From Microbulbifer celer (GTDB taxonomy: Bacteria > Pseudomonadota > Gammaproteobacteria > Pseudomonadales > Cellvibrionaceae): DNA of 64,000 bases. Position 1 is the stretch's first letter. Each line of letters begins with the position of its first letter. The position numbers and the translations under genes are program-made. Under the pieces are notes generated by a model. That model made no database searches. It was not told the DNA's origin and saw nothing but the letters and a program-made list of their open reading frames with translations. Location of the stretch: positions 2,507,501 to 2,571,500 of the forward strand of contig NZ_CP087715.1 of assembly GCF_020991125.1 (NCBI RefSeq), given 5' to 3'. Below are positions 24,748 through 33,676 of this stretch, in pieces.

Positions 24748-25613
24748 CCGCCCCCGCCGCCCCGATTCCCGAAGATTGGCAACTCTGGAGTACCCTCACG
24801 CCGACATTGATCAGGCCTCTCACCAAAGGGCTGACCAATCGCAGCTTCCTGCTGCTGTGCGGCAGCCGGGAGTTGGTCCTCCGGGTCAACTCTCCCATTG
24901 GCACAGAGCTGGACCTGGACCGCCGCGCCGAGGAACAGGCACTGCGCCTCGCAACCGATGCCGGATTATCTGCGCCCCTGGTTTACTGCGACCCCGAATA
25001 CCGTTACCTGGTAACCGAGTATCTGGGGGAAAGACGTTGGCACCTGTCAAACAGGGCATCCATCGCGCAACTCGCCACCCTACTGCGCGACATCCACAAA
25101 CTGCCCACCATCGATGCGCGACTGGACATCAACGCCAAAGTCAGCAGCTACTGGCAGTCGATGGCTCCCGCGACTGCATTTACGGACACGCTTGGTACCG
25201 CGGAACAACAGGTTCAGCAACATATCGATTCGGCGCTGGCACTGGCGAGTGGCGACGTGCTTACCCATAACGACCTTCTGACAGACAACCTTATTGTCGC
25301 CCCTGGTGGCAGGCTACTGGCGATCGATTGGGAATACGCGGGGATGGGCGACCCGTTTCATGATCTCGCGGTCGTCACTGAGGGCCTGAGCTTCACACCC
25401 ACGCAGCAACAGTCACTCTTGCTGGAATACTTACAACGCGCACCCTCCAAAAGAGACGTGCAGCGGCTGCATCACTGGCAGGTAATCTATAGATACCTGT
25501 GCGTACTCTGGTATGGCGTGCAGGCAGCGAACAATACATCATTCTGTGAATCGACCGCGGTCACCACCCAATTGGGAAGACTGAAACAAATCATCTCTCA
25601 GCGGCCTATCTGA
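24744..25613 (+). CDS. Choline/thiamine kinase-like phosphotransferase
   Basis: The protein has 289 residues from the ATG that overlaps the pnuT stop. Kinase-fold motifs are clear: THNDLLTDN (catalytic loop) and IDWEYAGMGDPFHDLA (metal-binding Asp). This is the aminoglycoside/choline-kinase-like family that includes E. coli ThiK. The operon context makes thiamine phosphorylation (trapping after PnuT facilitation) the likely job. Choline kinase-like LicA activity cannot be excluded from sequence. Confidence 0.88.
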   Translation: MTAPAAPIPEDWQLWSTLTPTLIRPLTKGLTNRSFLLLCGSRELVLRVNSPIGTELDLDRRAEEQALRLATDAGLSAPLVYCDPEYRYLVTEYLGERRWHLSNRASIAQLATLLRDIHKLPTIDARLDINAKVSSYWQSMAPATAFTDTLGTAEQQVQQHIDSALALASGDVLTHNDLLTDNLIVAPGGRLLAIDWEYAGMGDPFHDLAVVTEGLSFTPTQQQSLLLEYLQRAPSKRDVQRLHHWQVIYRYLCVLWYGVQAANNTSFCESTAVTTQLGRLKQIISQRPI

Positions 25614-25623
25614 TCCGCAAGCG

Positions 25624-26802
25624 CTATCCCCCTGTCAGCTGCCCCTCGCAGGCCTGCAGGAAAATTCTGCGGTAATCGTGCGCGTCAAAGGCAACGGGAT
25701 TGCCGCCAGCGGCGGGATCCTTCGCCGCCATTTCTCCCACCTTTTCTGATGCTGCCGGTTGGATACCAATCTCTCCCAGACTGTTGGGAATGCCCAGATC
25801 AGTACGTAACTGCAGTACCCAATCCAGTACGCCGCCGAACCCGGGCTTCGGTAGATCCAGATAGCGCGCGAGCCGCTCCATGGGCTCGCCGATCACACGC
25901 TCATTCGCCAGTAACACGTACGGCATCAGGATCGCATTCAGTAAGCCGTGGTGCGCATCAAACAACGCACCCAGCGGGTGTGCCAATGCGTGCATTGCGC
26001 CGAGCCCACGCTGAAAAGCCGTCGCCCCCATACTGGAGGCAACCAGCATCTGCATACGCGCCTCGATATCATTGCCATCGACAAAAGCGCGCGGCAAATA
26101 CAGGCTGACCAGGCGCATAGCCTCCAGCGCAATGCCCTCTGCCATCGGATGAAAGTTGGGCGCACAGAAAGCTTCCAGATTATGTGAAAGCGCATCCATT
26201 CCCGTAGCGGCGGTGATATTCGCCGGCAGACCCACAGTCAGTTCCGGGTCCAGAATCACCTGCTCAGGCAGCATTCTGGGGTGAAAGATAATGCGCTTTA
26301 ATTGCGCGTCCTCATCGGTGATCACCGAAGAGCGCCCCACCTCGGAACCGGTGCCGGCGGTAGTGGGTACCGCAATCACGGGTGCCATGGCATCTTCATT
26401 GACCCGCAGGTAATTGTCCGCCTCATCCTCAAAGTCCCACAAAGGGCGGCTCTGGCCTGCCATCAGGGCAACAGCTTTGGCCGCATCCAGTGCGGAACCG
26501 CCACCCACCGCGAGCACGCCATCGTGCTCGCCGGTGCGAAATACCGTGAGCCCTTCATTCACATTCTGGCCACTGGGGTTGCCCTTGATATTGGCAAACA
26601 TCTCCACCCGTAGGCCACTCTCTTCACAACCATTGAGAATGTTGTTGATCATCGGCAGTGATGCCAACCCAGGATCGGTCACCAGCAGCGGCGCCCGCAC
26701 TCCGAACTCGAAACAGAGCGCCGGCAGTTCCCGTACCCGTCCGGCGCCGACGCGGATGGCGGTGGGATAGTTCCAGTTTGCAGAGAGACGAATCTCGGTC
26801 AT
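25624..26802 (-). CDS. Iron-containing alcohol dehydrogenase
   Basis: The protein has 392 residues from the ATG at 26802; an upstream ATG at 26832 overlaps the ALDH stop and would add ten residues. The NAD site GGGSALDAAKA and the metal signature HALAHPLGALFDAHHGLLNA identify a group III (Fe) alcohol dehydrogenase. GMDALSHNLEAF is also conserved. It is the last gene of a three-gene operon with ALDH and a GS-like ligase. It probably reduces or oxidises an amino-alcohol-derived intermediate; the substrate is unknown. Confidence 0.92.
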   Translation of the reverse strand: MTEIRLSANWNYPTAIRVGAGRVRELPALCFEFGVRAPLLVTDPGLASLPMINNILNGCEESGLRVEMFANIKGNPSGQNVNEGLTVFRTGEHDGVLAVGGGSALDAAKAVALMAGQSRPLWDFEDEADNYLRVNEDAMAPVIAVPTTAGTGSEVGRSSVITDEDAQLKRIIFHPRMLPEQVILDPELTVGLPANITAATGMDALSHNLEAFCAPNFHPMAEGIALEAMRLVSLYLPRAFVDGNDIEARMQMLVASSMGATAFQRGLGAMHALAHPLGALFDAHHGLLNAILMPYVLLANERVIGEPMERLARYLDLPKPGFGGVLDWVLQLRTDLGIPNSLGEIGIQPAASEKVGEMAAKDPAAGGNPVAFDAHDYRRIFLQACEGQLTGG

Positions 26803-26828
26803 GACAGGTTCCGTTGGAAGAGAAGGAC

Positions 26829-28217
26829 TCAAACTATTGTTTTCAGGTGGAAGGACTTCGGGCGGGTAACATGTTCAAACCCGACACTGGAAAGCGTGCA
26901 GCCGCGGCCAGAGTTTTTGACCCCGGTCCAGGCCAGCTGTGGATCGAGATAATCACATCGATTCAGAAACACGGTGCCGGTCTGTAGCCGGTCGCCCAGT
27001 GCAATTGCCGTCTCCACATCACTGGAATAAATGGCCGCGGTAAGCCCGTATTCACTGTCGTTCATCCACCGCAGTGCTTCCTCATCATCCGTTACCGCCA
27101 TTACCCCCAGCACCGGCCCAAATGATTCTTCATTCATCACACGCATGGTGTGATCGACACCGGTCAACAGCTGTGGCGCCATATAAGCACTGCCGCGCTG
27201 ATCCATGGCAAAGGCGCCATCATCAATATGGGCGGTTGCCCCCTGCTGTACGGCCTCATCGATCTGATCGCGGACAAAATCCGCGGCCCCCGCCCGCACC
27301 AGCGGACCAAGGGTTGTCGCTTTTTCGTCCGGCCGCCCCAGCCGGTATTGTTGAATCAACTGTGTCGCACACTCGACAAACTCATCAATGAGGGAATGAT
27401 GCACATAGGCACGCTCGATACCGCAGCAGGACTGCCCGGAATTAAAGAAGGCGCCATCCACCACCGAGGCAACCGCGTAATCGAGATCGGCATCGGCCCG
27501 TATATAGGCCGGGTCCTTGCCTCCCAGTTCCAGCCCCATGGACATGAATCGCCCCGCCGCGGCGGTTTCGATAGCGGCACCGCCGGTCACCGAGCCGGTA
27601 AATGCCACATGCTGTACATCACTGCCAATAACGATCTGCTCTGCATCGCGATGCCCCAGGTGCAGATACTGGAATACGCCTCCGGGTAAACCGGCTTCGA
27701 TAAAAGCTTCTACCATCCGCTCGGCACACAATGGCGTTTGTGCGGAATGCTTGAGCAAAACACTATTGCCGGCGAGCAGCGCCGGCACCACCGCATTGAC
27801 GGCAGTGAGGTAAGGGTAATTCCACGGTGCGATCACCAATGAAACCCCCAAGGGCACGCGCCGGATAAAACGCAGGAAGCCGTCTTTCTCCTGCAGCTTG
27901 ATCTCCGCCAGCGCGGACTCGGCGAGACCTGCCATCGCCAAAGCGCGCTCGGCGAAACCGTCAATCTCACCTCCAGCAAAAGCGATGGGGCGCCCCATCT
28001 GCCAACAGATCTCCTCCCCAAGTTCCAATTTCTTTTGCTGTAAAAGCGCTACCGCTCGCCTGACGACTTCCACTTTCTCACGCAAAGGCACACTCGCCCA
28101 ATGGAGCTGCGCGCGCTCTGCCGTACTCAGCGCATTCTGGATTTCGTAGTCGGTCGCGAGAGGCCGCTCTACATACAGGCGATTATCAATTGGGGAAATG
28201 CAGCGCAGTTTATCCAT
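26829..28217 (-). CDS. NAD(P)-dependent aldehyde dehydrogenase
   Basis: The protein has 462 residues. ALDH motifs are present: IAPWNYPYLTAVNA, FTGSVTGGAAIETAA, ELGGKDPAYI (general-base Glu) and NSGQSCCGIERAYVH (catalytic Cys). The CCGIERAYV form with a short C-terminus resembles the succinate-semialdehyde and gamma-glutamyl-aldehyde type. The stop overlaps the possible upstream start of the alcohol dehydrogenase gene, so the two are coupled. It is likely to oxidise a gamma-glutamylated aldehyde made after the GS-like step. Confidence 0.92.
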   Translation of the reverse strand: MDKLRCISPIDNRLYVERPLATDYEIQNALSTAERAQLHWASVPLREKVEVVRRAVALLQQKKLELGEEICWQMGRPIAFAGGEIDGFAERALAMAGLAESALAEIKLQEKDGFLRFIRRVPLGVSLVIAPWNYPYLTAVNAVVPALLAGNSVLLKHSAQTPLCAERMVEAFIEAGLPGGVFQYLHLGHRDAEQIVIGSDVQHVAFTGSVTGGAAIETAAAGRFMSMGLELGGKDPAYIRADADLDYAVASVVDGAFFNSGQSCCGIERAYVHHSLIDEFVECATQLIQQYRLGRPDEKATTLGPLVRAGAADFVRDQIDEAVQQGATAHIDDGAFAMDQRGSAYMAPQLLTGVDHTMRVMNEESFGPVLGVMAVTDDEEALRWMNDSEYGLTAAIYSSDVETAIALGDRLQTGTVFLNRCDYLDPQLAWTGVKNSGRGCTLSSVGFEHVTRPKSFHLKTIV

Positions 28218-28277
28218 GTAATCCTAAGGCTTCCTGCCGTCACCGGAACAATCCGGCGAGATGATTCCTAGAAGTTT

Positions 28278-29735
28278 CTAGATAATTTCGAAGTAACGCT
28301 TGAGCTCCCAATCGCTGATATGCCGACGGAACTCACGCTCTTCCCACTCCCGGCTCGCCGCATAGTGATCAACAAAATCATCACCAAACAGATCCCGGGC
28401 AATGGGAGACGCCCTGAACCGCTGTGCCGCATCCCACAAGGTGCGCGGCAACGCCAGTTCTGCGGGATGCTCTGTGGCATAGGCATTGCCACTAACGGGC
28501 GCGCCCGGCTGCCAGCCCTGCTCTATCCCATAAATACCGGAACCCAGGGCTGCCGCCAACGCAAGATAGGGATTGGCGTCAGCGGCACCGAGGCGATACT
28601 CCTGGCGCTGGGACTTGTCGCTCCCGGGGATCACCCGCAGCGCCGCGGTGCGGTTCTCGACGCCCCAGGTGGCATCGGTGGGCGCCCAGAAACCGGGAAT
28701 CAAACGACGATAACTGTTGATCGTCGGCGCCACCATGCACAGAAGCTCCGGCATCAGACGCTGCTGCCCGGCGAGAAACTGACGCTGAATCTCACTCATC
28801 GTGTGGGGCGCGTCCTGCGCGAAGAAAGCCGACGTATTGTCTTTTTTACTGCGCAGCGACAGATGGATATGCCCGCTCTGACCGGGATAATCGTTGGACC
28901 ACTTGGCCATAAAGGTGGCCATCAGACCGCGCCGCTCTGCCAGTACCTTGATAAAGGTTTTAAACAGCGCCGCCTTGTCGCCCGCGGATTCGACATTGTC
29001 TACCGTGATCGCTGCCTCGAGTACGCCGGGACCGGTCTCTGTGTGCAGCCCCTCGATGGGAAAGTCCATCTGCTGCGCCAGTTCGAGAATTTCGTGGTAG
29101 AGGTCCGAATGCACCGAATTGCGGATCATGGAATAGCCGAACCAACCCGGCGTGAAAGGCTTGAGATCGCGATACCCTTTGGCGCGGGCCGAGTCCGGGG
29201 TTTCATCGAACAGGAAGAATTCATACTCCAGCGCGCCATAGGGCAAAAAACCGGCCTGCTCGCACCGCCGAATGACCCGACGCAATATCGCCCGCGGACA
29301 GACCACCTCCGCCGCGTCGGAAAACTCCGCCAGGAACAGCAACATGCCATCTTCAAAAGGCACTTCCCGGCAGGTGTGCGGCAAAATACGCACCGGCGCA
29401 TCCGGATACCCGGTGTGCCAGCCGGTATAACGGGCGTTGTCGTAGAGTTGATCCTGTACATCCCAGCCCAGCACCACATCGCAGAAGGCGAAGCCATGAT
29501 CCAGCGCGGAAAAGAACTTTTCCCGGCTCATATATTTGCCACGCATCACGCCGTCGTTATCAAACAGGCCCACTTTGACGTGGGTGAGGCCGCGGGCTTC
29601 CACAATGCGCTTGGCATCCGCCACGTTGCGTACCTCACGTGGCGCAGGTGAGGACGGGGCGGCACTGCTTGTGGTCACGGGCGCGATGGAATCTGGCGAC
29701 GGCGCCGATGAGGGTATCTCGGTGGATTCGTCCAT
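28278..29735 (-). CDS. Glutamine synthetase-family gamma-glutamylamine ligase (second copy)
   Basis: The protein has 485 residues from the ATG at 29735; a start at 29762 is also possible. The N-terminal 45 residues are Ser/Pro/Ala-rich and non-conserved. GS motifs follow: ALEYEFFLFDE, TGPGVLEAAI, SGHIHLSL and ENRTAALRVIPG with ADANPYLALAA. The KVGLFDNDGVMRGKYM segment is typical of amine-glutamylating GS homologues (PuuA/IpuC/GlnA4 type), not of nitrogen-assimilating GlnA. It leads the GS-ALDH-ADH operon, so amine or amino-alcohol catabolism is inferred. Confidence 0.9.
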   Translation of the reverse strand: MDESTEIPSSAPSPDSIAPVTTSSAAPSSPAPREVRNVADAKRIVEARGLTHVKVGLFDNDGVMRGKYMSREKFFSALDHGFAFCDVVLGWDVQDQLYDNARYTGWHTGYPDAPVRILPHTCREVPFEDGMLLFLAEFSDAAEVVCPRAILRRVIRRCEQAGFLPYGALEYEFFLFDETPDSARAKGYRDLKPFTPGWFGYSMIRNSVHSDLYHEILELAQQMDFPIEGLHTETGPGVLEAAITVDNVESAGDKAALFKTFIKVLAERRGLMATFMAKWSNDYPGQSGHIHLSLRSKKDNTSAFFAQDAPHTMSEIQRQFLAGQQRLMPELLCMVAPTINSYRRLIPGFWAPTDATWGVENRTAALRVIPGSDKSQRQEYRLGAADANPYLALAAALGSGIYGIEQGWQPGAPVSGNAYATEHPAELALPRTLWDAAQRFRASPIARDLFGDDFVDHYAASREWEEREFRRHISDWELKRYFEII

Positions 29736-29947
29736 GTGCGGTTCCTTTATTCTTACCACCATATTCTGACCACCCAGTCCTGCATCGAGGGCAATTCCCG
29801 AGCCCTCAGGCTGGCCGTGGATGGAGGGCCGGTATCCTGATTCTCAGCTTAGTCAATCCGTGCACATTTGGCGTCAACGTACATTTTTTAGTCAGAACGA
29901 GGACTTGTGAGGACCCGGGGCGGCTATGTAAGTGCCCGCTCAGGGTA

Positions 29948-29953
29948 TATAAT
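29948..29953 (+). promoter_or_regulatory. Probable -10 box of ppa
   Basis: A perfect TATAAT lies 55 bases before the ppa start. No strong -35 is seen at the usual distance. Confidence 0.45.
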
Positions 29954-30007
29954 CCGGCCTCCAATTTTTAACCCACCATTTCGATCATTAATTAGTCAGG
30001 ACCAGTA

Positions 30008-30544
30008 ATGAGCTTCGACAAGGTTTCCCCAGGTAAAGAACTGCCCAACGATATCAACGTAATCATCGAGATCCCGGCCAACCACGATCCGATCAAATAC
30101 GAAGTCGATAAGGACGCAGACGCGGTATTCGTAGACCGTTTCGTCGCTACTCCGATGTTCTACCCGGCCAACTACGGTTACGTCCCCCAGACCCTGTCTG
30201 AAGACGGCGACCCCCTGGACGTGCTGGTTGTTGCTCCTTACCCGGTAATGGTGGGTTCCGTAATCCGCTCCCGCGTGATCGGCGTGCTGAACATGACCGA
30301 CGAATCCGGTGTTGACGCCAAGCTGCTGGCAGTTCCGCACACCAAGCTGACCAAGCTGTACGATCACGTGAACGAAATCGGCGACCTGCCGGAGCTGCTG
30401 ATCAAACAGATCGAGCACTACTTCGAAAACTACAAGGCGCTGGAAGCGGGCAAATGGGTGAAAGTAGACGGCTGGGCCGATGCTGACGCTGCACGCAAAG
30501 AAGTAATGGCTTCCCGCGAGCGTTACCTGAAAGAAGAAGGCTGA
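30008..30544 (+). CDS. ppa: Inorganic pyrophosphatase, family I
   Basis: The protein has 178 residues. Family I motifs are present: [26 protein letters not shown], and the signature [11 protein letters not shown] with its catalytic Asp residues. This soluble enzyme hydrolyses PPi to drive biosynthesis. Codon use is strongly biased, as for a highly expressed gene. Its strong terminator lies at 30622-30653. It is the last backbone gene before the cassette array. Confidence 0.97.
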   Translation: MSFDKVSPGKELPNDINVIIEIPANHDPIKYEVDKDADAVFVDRFVATPMFYPANYGYVPQTLSEDGDPLDVLVVAPYPVMVGSVIRSRVIGVLNMTDESGVDAKLLAVPHTKLTKLYDHVNEIGDLPELLIKQIEHYFENYKALEAGKWVKVDGWADADAARKEVMASRERYLKEEG

Positions 30545-30621
30545 TCTCTCACCGGGATGCCGTTGCTGCTTTTGTAGCAACACCCTGGTGCACGCTGTTG
30601 AATCAATCCTCAACAGCCCCG

Positions 30622-30653
30622 AAAGCGAACCCCCTCGGTGGTTCGCTTTTTTA
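30622..30653 (+). terminator. Rho-independent terminator of ppa
   Basis: AAAGCGAAC pairs with GTTCGCTTT around CCCCTCGGTG, with extra C-G closure, followed by TTTTTTA. Confidence 0.9.
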
Positions 30654-31017
30654 TTGCCCGCTCAATAAAAAGTGATTGCAACCGATCACTCCCTTAGCGC
30701 CCTCCCCCGCTCGCCCCACCCTGATCGGTCATACATGACATTCCTGCATATATGAGCGCGGCAAGCCGTGTTCAGAAGCCTATGGCTCGTGTTCACGGAA
30801 TGAGATACGCTAAGTACATGATTTAAAAATGAATTTGTACAAGGTGAATCACCACTCGAGCCCCAAGAACAAAAGCCCGAGGCTTCTTTTTCTGATTCGC
30901 TCAATGGTGAAATTACTTGTAAATTTTTGATTTTGTTGAAAGTTTCAAACTTAGATGTTTTTTGCGCCAGTGCACACAAGTCAGAACAACAAAAGCCTTA
31001 GGCGTGTGAATAAAACT
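30654..31017. other. Boundary between ppa and the cassette array; no integrase found
   Basis: This 364-bp stretch is where an intI gene and attI would be expected. The only longish ORF (reverse, 30686-30979) has no tyrosine-recombinase character. A short hairpin with a T-run (AAGCCCGAGGCTTCTTTTT, about 30870-30890) may end a transcript. Base composition falls to AT-rich here. Confidence 0.55.
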
Positions 31018-31024
31018 GTTAGGT
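31018..31024 (+). other. attI-like or orphan recombination core GTTAGGT
   Basis: GTTAGGT matches the GTTRRRY core, preceded by AATAAAACT, which recalls the AAAACAAA before the core of attI1. It marks the left edge of the first cassette; the crossover would be between 31018 and 31019. Confidence 0.5.
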
Positions 31025-31043
31025 TTAGAATACTGGAGGCCAC

Positions 31044-32093
31044 ATTATCAATTACATTGCTTGCTCCGAGTGTTTCGAAGATCAAGGATTGCGCTTGGAT
31101 GCATGGCGTCTTGGTGATGATGAAAAGTGCACTTGCGAAAATTGTGGAAATCCTCACGGTAGAAAGCTGAGTAAAGAATCGCTAAGTCGACTAGCTCACA
31201 GATTTTTCGTTTGGGGTTCGCTTCACAAGTGTGATTTTGGAGCGGCACCGGTAATTCAGTTTAATGAACATCAGAAAACTTCAATAAACGTATCGCAGTG
31301 GCTAAGAAATGACGTTCAGCTATTTGAGAAGCTACTAGGAATCGGTTTCTTTCATTATGGCCCAAGGCTATGGATGGTAGGTGAAGCTGAGCCACTAAAA
31401 GATCTGCAAGATGACAATATTCAGCACGAAATAATCGAGAGAATTTTTGAAGAGTACCCCACAAGAATTTTAAATAGTGATCACGAGTTATATCGAATTC
31501 GGAAATCACCAAAAACACCTATCTCTGAAAATGAGTACGATAGTCCTCCTATAGAATTCGCAGGCTCTGGTAGGTTGGATGACAAAGACTTTCCCGCACT
31601 GTATACATCTGAAGACTTAGATGTTTGCTTGCATGAATGTCGGGTTACAGCAGAAGATGATATATATTTAGCCACGCTTCAGCCCACTGCACAGTTAAAA
31701 ATGTTAGACCTTACCGTGCTTATTAAAGAGGAGAATGTCACAGAATTTGAGAGCCTAGACCTTGCAATTCATATGCTTTTTTTGGCTGCTTCCCATGCTT
31801 ACCCGATAACTCGAACAATATCACGGGAAGCAAAAGAAAGGGGATACGACGGTATTATTTATCCCTCATATTTTAGCTTGCTGCGTCTTGGCATTATGCC
31901 ATTTCAAACAACATATGGGTTGTCTCATAGGAGAATCCCCCAATACCAAGAATATGAGCAAGGTACTGCCATCCCAAATGCTGCAATATTTGGCCATCCG
32001 ATCTCGGAAGGAAAGCTAAATATAAAGTGTATTAATAGGCTTGTTTTAAGTCAGGTTGCTTATGATGTACGATTTGGGCCTGTTGAGAATTGA
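31044..32093 (+). CDS. Zinc-ribbon RES-domain protein (candidate NAD-targeting toxin)
   Basis: The frame is open well upstream of the TTG at 31089. The upstream part encodes INYIACSECFEDQGLRLDAW, which completes a zinc ribbon with the later CTCENCG (two CxxC pairs). The best start is therefore ATT at 31044, with GGAGG five bases before it; the protein is then about 349 residues. The C-terminal half (about 165-320) has RES-domain features: YRIRKSP, LYTSEDLDVCLHECR and the SREAKERGYDGIIYPS region. RES domains degrade NAD+ in toxin-antitoxin systems, and zinc-ribbon/HEPN-RES fusions are predicted defence toxins. No antitoxin is adjacent. Confidence 0.75.
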   Translation: MINYIACSECFEDQGLRLDAWRLGDDEKCTCENCGNPHGRKLSKESLSRLAHRFFVWGSLHKCDFGAAPVIQFNEHQKTSINVSQWLRNDVQLFEKLLGIGFFHYGPRLWMVGEAEPLKDLQDDNIQHEIIERIFEEYPTRILNSDHELYRIRKSPKTPISENEYDSPPIEFAGSGRLDDKDFPALYTSEDLDVCLHECRVTAEDDIYLATLQPTAQLKMLDLTVLIKEENVTEFESLDLAIHMLFLAASHAYPITRTISREAKERGYDGIIYPSYFSLLRLGIMPFQTTYGLSHRRIPQYQEYEQGTAIPNAAIFGHPISEGKLNIKCINRLVLSQVAYDVRFGPVEN

Positions 32094-32099
32094 GATAAA

Positions 32100-32171
32100 A
32101 CCTAACAAGGCGCTGCTGTCGGACAAATTTTCCGCTGCGCTCCAAATTTGCCGCAGAGCGCGGCGTTATGC
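32100..32171 (+). other. attC site 1
   Basis: It opens ACCTAAC and closes GCGTTATGC. The arms AAATTTTCCGC and GCGCTCCAAATTTG form a short stem. It is 72 bp and ends the RES cassette. Confidence 0.85.
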
Positions 32172-32199
32172 ACCAGTAGTTTGATAGTAAGGTTTAAAT

Positions 32200-32550
32200 A
32201 TGGAAGAAGAAGTAAATATTTTTAGCGCATTGCCAACGGATATGATTATATCTATTTTAATCGGATTACTTTCAACAGCCGTTTTTCTTTATTGCTTTCT
32301 ATCCCTACGGAAGTCCGGGAAAATAGCGCAGCTTAAGCACTTGAGCTACTTTGCTGTCGGCTTTTTGCTGTACTTCATTGGTAACATTTTGAACTACACA
32401 GTTCTACCAGTTATGAGTTTGGTTTCTGCTGGCGGCGGTCTGGACGGAGCAGATGTCGTCACAGATGTAATTTATTACTTACTAAATTTTGGAGCGGCGG
32501 TTTATTTCTTTATGGGCGCGCGTGCAGCATCGGAGCATGTTCGTGCATAA
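32200..32550 (+). CDS. Small membrane protein of cassette 2, unknown
   Basis: The protein has 116 residues with three predicted membrane helices (IISILIGLLSTAVFLYCF, YFAVGFLLYFIGNIL, and a C-terminal one with YLLNFGAAVYFFMGA). No family is recognised. The stop codon lies inside attC site 2, the usual tight packing of cassette genes. Confidence 0.75.
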   Translation: MEEEVNIFSALPTDMIISILIGLLSTAVFLYCFLSLRKSGKIAQLKHLSYFAVGFLLYFIGNILNYTVLPVMSLVSAGGGLDGADVVTDVIYYLLNFGAAVYFFMGARAASEHVRA

Positions 32551-32664
32551 CAAAGCGCTGCAGAGGGACGGCTAACCTTGTGCACCTTTTTGCGCGGTCG
32601 CTTCGCTCCCATTTTTGCGCAAAAATGCGCCCAAGGTTAGCCGCCCCTGAGCGCGGCGTTATAA
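32545..32664 (+). other. attC site 2
   Basis: It runs from GCATAAC to GTTATAA, 120 bp. The long arms GGCTAACCTTGTGCACCTTT and the complementary AAGGTTAGCC segment pair around a GC-rich centre. Confidence 0.9.
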
Positions 32665-32674
32665 GGCATAGAAA

Positions 32675-32896
32675 ATGAAGCTGTTTGTAGCTGGAGGTGT
32701 CGTAACTTTTTTGCTGCTGGCGCTCTCTTTTGTATCGTTACTTTCAGCCTGTATGTGGGGCTGTCCAAACACAGGGATTCAGCTGTTTCTGAAGTTAAGT
32801 ACGGCAGTACTTACGGTGTTGTTTTTGTATTTCATTTATAAAACCATCAGGTTTTGTAGGTATAAGAGTGGTCATGGCGCAAGCAAAAAAAGCTAG
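32675..32896 (+). CDS. Small membrane protein of cassette 3, unknown
   Basis: The protein has 73 residues with two membrane helices (VAGGVVTFLLLALSFVSLL and LKLSTAVLTVLFLYFIY) and a basic tail. Two Cys lie between the helices (CMWGC). It has no recognised family. It is a single-gene cassette between attC 2 and attC 3. Confidence 0.65.
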   Translation: MKLFVAGGVVTFLLLALSFVSLLSACMWGCPNTGIQLFLKLSTAVLTVLFLYFIYKTIRFCRYKSGHGASKKS

Positions 32897-32910
32897 ACCG
32901 TGCCACAGCC

Positions 32911-33021
32911 TTATAACCAGGCCAGGCAGTTTGCTCCGGCGCTGCGCGCCTCCGCGGGACGGCCTACGCAATGCGCTTCGCGCAAAAAACGCTACGGCCG
33001 CCCCTGCTGGCAACGTTAAGC
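32911..33021 (+). other. attC site 3
   Basis: It runs from TTATAAC to GTTAAGC, 111 bp. Arms GGACGGCCTACGC and GCTACGGCCGCCC pair. Confidence 0.85.
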
Positions 33022-33034
33022 ATAAGGAAGAACA

Positions 33035-33676
33035 ATGCAGAAATATTTTCCTCCAACACACCTGAAGCAAGAATTTCATTGTATTCACTGTGGAGTTTTT
33101 GCTGCGCAGCATTGGAGACATTTCACGTATTGCGTCCACGACCACTCTCCTATCCAAGTGCGGAATGATCTGTCGTTCTGTATTTGTGCTCATTGCAATG
33201 AGTGGTCATATTGGCATGAAGAGAAAATGATCGTTCCGGCGGAGTCTCCTGTTCCTCCAGCTCATCAAGATATGCCAAAAGAGTGTATCGAGGAGTACAC
33301 AGAAGCAAGAGAAATAGTTGCTCGTTCTCCCCGTGCAGCTTCTGCATTGCTGCGCCTCGCAGTCCAAAAATTGTTGCCTGTACTCGGAGAGAGTGGAAAA
33401 AATATCAATAATGATATTGGCGCACTTGTGAAAAAGGGGCTTCCAGTCCAAGTGCAACAGGCCTTAGATTATTGCCGTGTAGTTGGGAACAATGCAGTAC
33501 ATCCAGGAGAAATTAATTTGAATGATACTCCAGATATCGCACACAATCTATTCAACATGATTAACTTTATTGTTGAAGATCGCATTTCAAGGCCTAAGCA
33601 TGTCCAATCTCTTTATGAGAAACTTCCGGAAGGTGCAAGAAGTGCAATTGAAAGGAGGGATGAGGAAAGTGCTTAA
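33035..33676 (+). CDS. DUF4145-domain protein of cassette 4
   Basis: The protein has 213 residues. An N-terminal zinc ribbon (FHCIHCGVFA, with CICAHC about 40 residues later) precedes a helical domain with SPRAASALLRLAVQKLL and YCRVVGNNAVHPGEI. This is the DUF4145 pattern, a HEPN-like fold also found in restriction and other defence proteins. Here it stands alone. The function is unknown; nucleic-acid or defence roles are only suggested by family company. Confidence 0.8.
   Translation: MQKYFPPTHLKQEFHCIHCGVFAAQHWRHFTYCVHDHSPIQVRNDLSFCICAHCNEWSYWHEEKMIVPAESPVPPAHQDMPKECIEEYTEAREIVARSPRAASALLRLAVQKLLPVLGESGKNINNDIGALVKKGLPVQVQQALDYCRVVGNNAVHPGEINLNDTPDIAHNLFNMINFIVEDRISRPKHVQSLYEKLPEGARSAIERRDEESA

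Noticed and set aside
28320..29651. 443-residue plus-strand ORF
   Set aside because: It is antisense to the GS-like ligase with all catalytic motifs.
30686..30979. Reverse ORF next to the array, considered as an integrase remnant
   Set aside because: It has no tyrosine-recombinase motifs (no R...HxxR...Y), and its composition is unlike IntI.
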